A stretch of DNA of 64,000 nt from Bacteroides graminisolvens DSM 19988 = JCM 15093 (GTDB taxonomy: Bacteria > Bacteroidota > Bacteroidia > Bacteroidales > Bacteroidaceae): positions 744,001 through 808,000 of the forward strand of contig NZ_ATZI01000001.1 in the NCBI RefSeq assembly GCF_000428125.1, in the 5' to 3' direction. Numbering within the stretch: the first letter of the stretch is position 1; every line of letters begins with the position of its first letter. The notes beneath the pieces are model-generated. The model was not told the origin of the DNA, did no database searches, and worked only from the letters and a program-made list of their open reading frames with translations. Made by a program: the position numbers and the translations under genes. This document shows, one piece after another, positions 35,846-43,600 of the stretch.

Positions 35846-37540
35846 ATGAAAGCAATCATAAATAAACTCCTGCTACTGGCAGCCATACTGTGCATCACCG
35901 CCTGCGAGAAACAAGGAGATAAAATATACCTGAGCAGCCTGGAAGAAGGAGAACTCGTTTCGTCCGAAAGTGAAGTGGCTCTATCCATGGCAAACAGTAA
36001 ACAAATAGTTCTGTCCCTAGCCTGGAACAACAGTGACTTGTCGGTTAGCGACCCCAGCATGCAGGCCCCCAATCTGGTATCTGCCACGTTGCAGGCATCC
36101 ACCTCGGAAACATTTGCCGAGAATGTGCTTGAATCGGTAGAAACCTCTTTATCAAAAGCTTATACCGGCAGCGAGCTCAACACCCTTGCCAAAAACCTGG
36201 GTTTAACTCCCGACGTAGCGGTTCCGGTCTATTTCCGGTTAAAATCAGTAACCGGGAACAACATGGAGCCCGTCTACACCAATACCGTAACCGTTCAAAT
36301 CACCTCGTATTTCATTGACATGAGCATCGGCTATGTACTCGACAGCAAACAGGCTGAAACGGGTGCCAAACTCTATTCGGCAGCATCCGATGGGGTGTAT
36401 ACGGGGTTCATGGGAGCTACAGGCTGGTACAACTACTATTTGAGAGAGGGCGACGGCACCATCTGGGGAAATGACGGAGTAGATGGCAGTCCGTTCCTAA
36501 TCTCTTCCGAAGATACCAAATGGAACATGTGGTTCCCGCAGTTCGGCGGATGTTATTTTGTAAACCTGAACACTACCAAGAAAGTATGGTCGGCACTTTA
36601 CATTCCGGAACTCACGGTAAGCGGAGACCTCACGGGCACCCTTACATTCGATCGTCCCAACTTGAAATGGACGTTGGTGTTCAACGCCACTCAAACAGGA
36701 AATATCACCTTGCAAGTGTCGGGTAGTGGTAAGCAATATGACTATTCAACGGGTACCACCGATGATGCGGCCAAAACTACCGCTGTAGGCTTTACGCAAA
36801 ACGGAGAGTCACTGGCGTTTGGTCAACAAAGCGGAAACATTACGGTTCAGGTAACATCCACCGGTACCAACACGCTGGTAATCGACTTAAGCAATCCGCA
36901 GCAATGGGTCGCTAAGGTAGTGGGAGGTAGCGATACACCTACCGAAGTCAGACAACAGATTTATTTATCGGGCATTGATGATTTAATCACCGGAAACTGG
37001 AATTTTAATAATAAACTGTACCTTTACGATGAAGATAACCAAGCGTACGCCGGAGTAGCTTATGCTTCCTCGGAGTGGGGATACAACATCTTCCTGGAAG
37101 CAGATAACTGGGACGATAAGTACACCTTTGCGAGTGGCGACGCCTATCAGGGAACAATGGAGTTAAAAGGACAGGGCGGTAACCTGAAAGCACCTGCCAC
37201 GGGACTTTATTTCTTCGATGTATCGCTCAAGGCACTTACTTATAAGCTAGTGACCCTAGAGAACAAGATTTACTATTCGGGTGTCAATGACAACTGGGAC
37301 CTGCACGATCTGAATGCCACAGCCACCAAAGGAGTTTTCAGCGGTAGCGTTACCATTGAGAAAGCATCCGAATGGGGATTTCAGATTATTCTCGATGCTG
37401 CGTGGACCTATAAATACGGGGGAAGCAACGGCAAACTAAGCTACAAAGGCAGCAACATAACAGACGATGCTACCTTGTCGCCCGGCACATACACCCTCAC
37501 GGTTGATCTGATAAACGGAACTTATGCTCTTACCAAATAA
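35846..37540 (+). CDS. SusE/SusF-like surface glycan-binding lipoprotein
   Basis: Predicted outer-surface protein that retains galactan chains for the GH53 enzyme and SusCD. It is 564 residues. The lipoprotein signal ends with ITAC. The N-terminal SusE domain (about 25-150) has VALSMANSKQIVLSLAWN and the PVYFRL strand. Three or four beta-domains of about 100 residues follow, with repeated patterns such as YLSGIDDLITGNWNFNN and YYSGVNDNWDLHDLNA, the outer-membrane SusF/E starch-binding type fold. No catalytic residues are apparent. The stop overlaps the first base of the GH53 gene (TAATG), so they are translationally coupled. The glycan specificity is inferred from context. Confidence 0.85.
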   Translation: MKAIINKLLLLAAILCITACEKQGDKIYLSSLEEGELVSSESEVALSMANSKQIVLSLAWNNSDLSVSDPSMQAPNLVSATLQASTSETFAENVLESVETSLSKAYTGSELNTLAKNLGLTPDVAVPVYFRLKSVTGNNMEPVYTNTVTVQITSYFIDMSIGYVLDSKQAETGAKLYSAASDGVYTGFMGATGWYNYYLREGDGTIWGNDGVDGSPFLISSEDTKWNMWFPQFGGCYFVNLNTTKKVWSALYIPELTVSGDLTGTLTFDRPNLKWTLVFNATQTGNITLQVSGSGKQYDYSTGTTDDAAKTTAVGFTQNGESLAFGQQSGNITVQVTSTGTNTLVIDLSNPQQWVAKVVGGSDTPTEVRQQIYLSGIDDLITGNWNFNNKLYLYDEDNQAYAGVAYASSEWGYNIFLEADNWDDKYTFASGDAYQGTMELKGQGGNLKAPATGLYFFDVSLKALTYKLVTLENKIYYSGVNDNWDLHDLNATATKGVFSGSVTIEKASEWGFQIILDAAWTYKYGGSNGKLSYKGSNITDDATLSPGTYTLTVDLINGTYALTK

Positions 37541-38577
37541 TGAATACAATGAAAATAAAAGCAATATTAATGGGCTGCCTCCTGATGGGTATCACGGCAG
37601 CCTGCAGCAATGACGACAAGCCACAATTCCCGGAGAAGCCCCAGTATGACATGAGCGGTTTCGCCAAAGGAGCCGATGTAAGCTGGTTAACAGAGATGGA
37701 AAAGTCGGGCAGCAAATTCTACAATGCCGACGGCAAAGAAAGCGAGTGTATGACCCTCCTTCGCGACTTGGGAGTTAACTCCATCCGGTTACGAGTATGG
37801 GTAAACCCCGCCAACGGTTGGTGCAATAAAAGCGATGTCGTTGCCAAGGCCTGGCGGGCACACCAACTGGGCATGCGCCTTATGATTGACTTTCATTACA
37901 GCGATTCATGGGCAGACCCCTCTCAACAAACCAAGCCGGCAGCTTGGGCCGATTATACAATGGATGAGTTAAAAGTGGCTGTTGCCAACCATACCAAAGA
38001 GGTGCTGAATGCCCTGAAAGACAAAGGCATTACCCCCGAATGGGTGCAAGTGGGCAATGAAACAGGAAACGGCATGCTATGGGACGAAGGCAAGGCTTCT
38101 GATAACATGGCACAATATGCAGCTCTGAACAATGCCGGTTACGATGCCGTGAAATCAGTCTTCAGCAATGCCAAAGTCATTGTACACCTTCAGGAAGGAA
38201 ACAAAAACGACTTGTTCCGCTGGCTTTTCGACGGACTGAAGACAAACGGTGGAAAGTGGGATGTCATTGGCATGTCACTCTATCCGCAGGCCGATACCTG
38301 GCAAACCATGAATACCCAATGCGTGGCTAATATACAAGACATGATCAGCCGTTACGGTTCAGAAATCATGCTGTGCGAAGTAGGCATGCCCTGGGATGAT
38401 GCAGAGAGCTGCAAGAACTTTCTGTCTGATTTATTGGCAAAGACCAAAGACATAGATCAATGCCTGGGCATCTTTTATTGGGAGCCACAAGCATACAGCG
38501 GATGGAATGCTTATACACTAGGTGCTTTTGACAACACCGGAAAGCCAACTGTGGCGCTCGATGCGTTCAAAGAGTAA
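37540..38577 (+). CDS. GH53 endo-beta-1,4-galactanase, lipoprotein
   Basis: Cuts internal beta-1,4-galactan bonds in pectic galactan or type I arabinogalactan, probably on the cell surface. It is 345 residues. The lipoprotein signal ends at C22 (GITAAC), followed by SNDDK, an acidic stretch compatible with surface export. The GH53 TIM barrel shows FAKGADVSWLTEME, SIRLRVWVNP, MIDFHYSDSWADP, acid/base E174 in VQVGNETGNG, and nucleophile E280 in MLCEVGMPW. All signature residues are present. An internal ATG at 37549 could also be the start. The gene ends the PUL operon, 19 bp before a strong bidirectional terminator. Confidence 0.95.
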   Translation: MNTMKIKAILMGCLLMGITAACSNDDKPQFPEKPQYDMSGFAKGADVSWLTEMEKSGSKFYNADGKESECMTLLRDLGVNSIRLRVWVNPANGWCNKSDVVAKAWRAHQLGMRLMIDFHYSDSWADPSQQTKPAAWADYTMDELKVAVANHTKEVLNALKDKGITPEWVQVGNETGNGMLWDEGKASDNMAQYAALNNAGYDAVKSVFSNAKVIVHLQEGNKNDLFRWLFDGLKTNGGKWDVIGMSLYPQADTWQTMNTQCVANIQDMISRYGSEIMLCEVGMPWDDAESCKNFLSDLLAKTKDIDQCLGIFYWEPQAYSGWNAYTLGAFDNTGKPTVALDAFKE

Positions 38578-38596
38578 GCTTCTCTTGTAAATAACG

Positions 38597-38648
38597 AATA
38601 GCTTCCTGCCCGTTCATCTTGGAATGAATTAGCAGGAAGCTATTTTAT
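38597..38648. terminator. Bidirectional terminator at the end of the galactan PUL
   Basis: Perfect 13-bp stem AATAGCTTCCTGC (38597-38609) and GCAGGAAGCTATT (38632-38644), loop of 22 with its own inner pairing, T-rich after it on the + strand. It lies between convergent genes. Confidence 0.85.
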
Positions 38649-40499
38649 TTATTTTCTTACCATTCGTAATGAAAGAGCGTTTGTTGTTTTATGAAATTCT
38701 TCTGTCACCTTATTTGAATAGTGTTGTAAACAAACAACCTTATCGGCCACGCTGGTCTGTGTGTCTCCTGCCATCCAGAATCTAACTTGTTCTTTTCTGT
38801 ATATATAAGTACTATCAAAGTAACCTGCACCCACAGCATAGAAGCCGCTTAAATTGCTTACAAGATACTCAGATTCAGTCCATGATGTACTGCCACCTTT
38901 AAGTACTGATGCATCATTCTGAATGTACGTAATAAGCTTTTGCCAATCTTGAGATGACGGAATGGCCCATCCGTTTGGTGCTATTTTCCCGCTTGTTACA
39001 ACTTTCTGATTGTAAAAACAGTAGGTAGAAGTTGGTTTTCCATATCCAGCACTTTCGGTAGAGAAGTCAGTTTTAAGAGTAATAGGAGTTCCGTCATTAT
39101 AAAAGGTTGCTTTAAAATTGCTTCTGAGCCAATATTGAGTACCTACTTTTATAATTGGGTAAGCAATGTTTTCATCCCCTCTTTTATCAGATAATACATC
39201 AGCCGAAATGGATATCTTGGGATAATTTGATGCCCCTGTTTGGACTAGTTGGTTATTCGCGTTAATATAAAACTTGTTTGTGTCTGTCCAACTCCCTGTT
39301 ATATAGCTTAAGGTATTTGTAGATGTGTCCCATTTTGCAGTTCCTCCATGTACGCTTTCTGTGCAATCCATCAGCCTCATGACCTTTCCTGCAGCAAAGT
39401 TCACTTTGTTGTCTGAGACCGGATAATAAACAATAGCTTGAGAATTAATGTTGTCTGATAAAAGGTATTCTTTGCATAATTGCCCAATTTCTACTCCATT
39501 TGAATAGACTTTATATACGGATGATTCTTCAAAAGAAATAGTTGAAAGATCTAATAAATTAGTTATTTCAGCAGCAGGTATCTCTGTAGGAGTGTTTTCT
39601 TCCCATGGAGTAATGCTGTGACTGAAACTAGACGTTAGTGAATTTGTTGATTCATTACATGTAATAATTAGTTCTTCAGCTTTTCCCGATGTTAATGAAA
39701 TAGTATTTATTGATCCATAGAATATCTTATCTCCTATTTTTACTGTAATATTGTCAATGCTTGAATTAATTGTTTGTGGAATAACAATCATCTCTTTTCC
39801 TACTAAATATTCACCGGATATATTCCAACTACCATTTGGAATCATTGTTTGAGGAGACGAAGATACTCCTAAGTTCATTGTCTCAAAATTGTAACTACTT
39901 TTAGTATTTAGATGATTAATCTGAATAATCGGGCTTTTAGTTAGTATTGATGAGGGGCTATCGTTTCCACTTAATTTCAGTTTTATTTTTATTTTGCAAA
40001 AAATATGTTTGTAATTTAGATCTACCGGTGCAGTGCTGGTTATTATGTTTTTTTGAGAAGCAACCAAGAAATCTGAAGAGGAAAAACTTCCTGTACTTGT
40101 CTGATCTTTATTAACAGATACTCCAATTTCTGATTTTCCTGCTTTGATTCCAACTTTTTGATAGGGGTAGTAGCTGATGAAGTCACATTTGTAATCTCCT
40201 GTAGGATAGTATTGTTCTTTCTCAGACATAAATTCAGAATTTGAAGAGTAGTAAAAACAGACGTTGTTAATACATCTTTCTTCGGAAAAAAGGTTGGGTT
40301 GGATTAAAACAAAGAGCCCGACGGAATCTTTAAATTCAAAATCATTGTTTTTTACTCTAGTTTGAGGACCTGTAATACTCGATGTAATCTTAATTACAGT
40401 TTTACTACTTTTGTCGTTGTTATCACTAATTTCATTCACACAAGAAAAGAAGAGAAAGCATGCCAATGCTCCCACAAGGACGAGCCGTGTTTTCTTCAT
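38649..40499 (-). CDS. Fimbrillin-family lipoprotein with C-terminal FISUMP domain
   Basis: A 616-residue predicted surface lipoprotein. The signal ends at C20 (FLFFSC), then an acidic VNEISDNND stretch. The N-terminal part (about 45-300) resembles fimbrillin/Mfa-like proteins: FKDSVGLFVLIQ, YYPTGDYKCDFISYYPY, DFLVASQKN, and VDLNYKHIFCKIKIKL. The C-terminal part (about 420-616) resembles the FISUMP domain: GTQYWLRSNFKATFYNDGT, NGWAIPSSQDWQKLITYI and a closing ALSLRMVRK. Such proteins are pilus-tip or adhesin candidates. No other fimbrial genes are nearby and the neighbours are unrelated. It has its own -7 box at 40539-40546. Confidence 0.75.
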   Translation of the reverse strand: MKKTRLVLVGALACFLFFSCVNEISDNNDKSSKTVIKITSSITGPQTRVKNNDFEFKDSVGLFVLIQPNLFSEERCINNVCFYYSSNSEFMSEKEQYYPTGDYKCDFISYYPYQKVGIKAGKSEIGVSVNKDQTSTGSFSSSDFLVASQKNIITSTAPVDLNYKHIFCKIKIKLKLSGNDSPSSILTKSPIIQINHLNTKSSYNFETMNLGVSSSPQTMIPNGSWNISGEYLVGKEMIVIPQTINSSIDNITVKIGDKIFYGSINTISLTSGKAEELIITCNESTNSLTSSFSHSITPWEENTPTEIPAAEITNLLDLSTISFEESSVYKVYSNGVEIGQLCKEYLLSDNINSQAIVYYPVSDNKVNFAAGKVMRLMDCTESVHGGTAKWDTSTNTLSYITGSWTDTNKFYINANNQLVQTGASNYPKISISADVLSDKRGDENIAYPIIKVGTQYWLRSNFKATFYNDGTPITLKTDFSTESAGYGKPTSTYCFYNQKVVTSGKIAPNGWAIPSSQDWQKLITYIQNDASVLKGGSTSWTESEYLVSNLSGFYAVGAGYFDSTYIYRKEQVRFWMAGDTQTSVADKVVCLQHYSNKVTEEFHKTTNALSLRMVRK

Positions 40500-40538
40500 A
40501 GGATTAATTTAAATAATTATAAATTGGTTATATCGCAA

Positions 40539-40546
40539 CAAAGATA
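40539..40546 (-). promoter_or_regulatory. -7 promoter element of the fimbrillin-FISUMP gene
   Basis: The reverse strand reads TATCTTTG, 40 bp upstream of the ATG at 40499. Exact TAnnTTTG match. Confidence 0.55.
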
Positions 40547-40639
40547 ATTTTTATTTTTATATAATTCCCCTCCAACCCATACAAAAATCACAAATAATTT
40601 CTTTACTTTGCCATTCAACTCAGACTTAAACCCACAAGT

Positions 40640-43600
40640 ATGAAAAAGAATGCATTGATTCTCACCTTGTTACTGGCTTGCGTTACGCTGATACCGGCTA
40701 GCGCACAAACGTATAACACCTATTGGAAGAACCTGAAAACGGCAGAGCAGAAAAGCTTACCGCAAACAGCACTGTCCATTTCAAAAAGTATTTTTACCAA
40801 GGCGGAAGCCGAGAAGAATTCTCCACAGATGCTCAAGGCGTTTGTTTGGCGAATGAATTACCTGCAACGAAAGGCACCCGATAGTGTCCGGGTGTGTCTC
40901 GCCGAGCTGGAGCAATGGACGCAGCGCGCCCAGAAACCAACAGACAGGGCCGTGCTGCACACACTGATGGCTCAGGCTTACAACCGGTATGTGTCCGCCA
41001 AGAGTTGGAACATCAATCAACGAACGGAAACGGAACCGGGGGTAGTGCCCGATGATATGGACGAGTGGGGGGCCAACCTCTTTAAAGAGAAGGTGAACAG
41101 CCACGTGGAGCAAGCGCTACGTGACTCGGCGCTCTTGCTGGCTACATCGGCACGCAGCTATGTGCCGTTTGTGGAACCGGGTAGTACCAGTGCGCTGTAT
41201 GGGCATAACTTGTATCATCTGCTGGTGATGTGTAATATGCAGGTGATGAAGCAGGTGGATGGTCAGCTCCATGGGGAGTTTTTTCGACCGAAGATAAGGC
41301 AGCTGTATGCCAACCTGATAAAGGCGTACAAAGTACAAAAGAATATAGACGGGGTGGTGCTGGCGACGCTCGACAGCCTGAACTGGCATTACACGGAAGT
41401 GAATGGTGGCATTGACGAGGAGCAAAAAACGACGGAGGGCTTTGAGAAGGATGCTTATGTGCTGGCGCTTAACGGGTTGTTGCAGCAGTACGGCAAGAGT
41501 GCCGTGGCAGCGGAGATTTATTTGCAGCAGGCCAACCGGGCACGGAGCATGAATCAAAGGGTGAAGGCGTTGGCGCTGTGCAACGAGGGCATCGCTCGTT
41601 ATCCCAAATACAATCGCATCAATGCATTGAAGGAGGTGCGCCAAGAGATTCTGGCGTCTTCGTTGTCTTTCAGCCTGAACGAGGTGGTGTACCCGGGGGC
41701 GGAGGTGTCGGTAAAGGTGAATCACCGCAATGTGGACGGTTTCCGGTTGCAGTTTTACAAGCTGAATGTTCCGGCTACATCTGCGTTATTGAAGGAGCGT
41801 TTGGATGCGGATTTCATCAAGAGACACGGTACCCGGGTGTTGACTAAGGACTTGGTGTTGAAGCGCACTGCGGATTATGTGGAGGCCGACACGACTTTGC
41901 GGGTGAAGATGCCTGCCGAAGGGGTGTACTTGATCACGGCATCGCATGGGTCGGGGGTGCAGGATCGGTCTTCACTGGTTTATGTGAGTAAGTTGAAGAC
42001 GTTGTCGCGCCGGCTGCCGGGTAAGGATTGCGAAGTGGTGGTGGTCGATGCGCAAAGCGGGCATCCGGTAGCGGGTGCGCAGGTGTTGCTGTACAATCAG
42101 GAAAAGGAAGATACGAAGTTGGCAAAGGCTTTGACTACGGATGAGCAGGGCAAGGTGGTGTTTCCCTGGGATGCTACGTTCCGCTTTTTTAGGGTGAGTG
42201 CTGCGGGCGATGAGTCCATGCCTTATCAGCATTGGCAAGCGGGATATTATTATCAGGAAGTGGCCCGATACAAGGAGGTGGTGCAATTGTTTACGGATCG
42301 AACCATTTACCGGCCGGGACAAACGGTGTATGTAAAGGGGGTGGCGTATGAGCAGATGGAGGACAGCAGCCGGGTGGTGGCCGACAAGACGTATGAGGTG
42401 AGGCTGTTTGGTGCCAACGGGCAAAGAATAGATACACGCAGGTTACCTACGAATGAATTTGGTTCTTTTCATCTGGAGTTTGTGTTACCGGCATCGGGAT
42501 TGAATGGGGTGTACAGGCTGTCTGTTGATGATACGGAGTGTCGTTTCAGGGTGGAGGAGTACAAGCGACCTACGTTCTTTGTGGCATTTGATGAGGTGAA
42601 GGATGAGTTTCAGCTCAATGATTCGGTCGGGGTGAGGGGCACTGTTCGTACCTATAGTGCGGTGCCGCTGATGAAGGCGAAGGTTCGTTACACGGTGACT
42701 CGCCAGGCTGGTGGTTGGTGGCGCATGGGGCGTATGCAATCGGAGGTTATCGGGAGCGGTGAAACGGAAACGGCGGCAGACGGCAGTTTTCTAGTGCCCG
42801 TGAAGTTAACGCCCGGCAAGGAGGATATGCCTCAGGGGCGTTATTACAGGTATGCCGTGGAGGCGGCGGTGACTAGTGATGCGGGCGAAACGCAAACGGA
42901 AACGTTTGATATCCATGCGGGTGAGCGGTCGCTGGTTTTAAGTACGACTCTCAAAGAGATGGTGTGTCGCGATGATTCTATTTGGACTACGTTTGAGGCT
43001 CGCAATCTTTCGGATAAGCAGGTGGCGGTGAACGGGGTGTACCGGTTGCTGCGCTACACGGATGTGAAGGCGGATCGAGTGGACTCTGTCGCTGTGGCGC
43101 AGGGATCGTTTGTTGCCAATGAAAAGATGTTCTTGGCTGATTGGCAGGCTTTGCCGTCGGGGGCTTACAAGTTGGTATTGCAGGCGCACGATGCAAAGGG
43201 CAGGGAGGTGACTTTCTCAACGAAGGTGGTGCTGTTCTCGCTCCGTGACACGCGTCCGGCTGAAACAACTGATTTATGGTATCATCCGGTGAATACGGAG
43301 TTTGATGCCACGCACCCGGCTGTGTTTGTGGTAGGTACTTCGCATGCTGATGCGTATGTACTGATGGATGTGCTTTACGGTGATCAAAAGCCCGAAAGCC
43401 GGTTGTTGCATTGGTCGGACTCTGTACAGACGTTCCGCCTTCCGTATCTGGAGAAATACGGTGACGGGGTGAATGTGCAGTTCTGCTTCGTGAAGAACGG
43501 GCAGGTGTATCAGCAGAGTGTGAGGCTGACGAAGAAGCAACCGGAGAAATGGCTAAAAGCAAAATGGCAGGTGTTCAGAGATAAGTTGCAACCGGGCAAG

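Noticed and set aside
37540..38577. Arabinogalactan enzyme of another GH family
   Set aside because: The GNE acid/base and CEVG nucleophile motifs and the barrel segments are specific for GH53.
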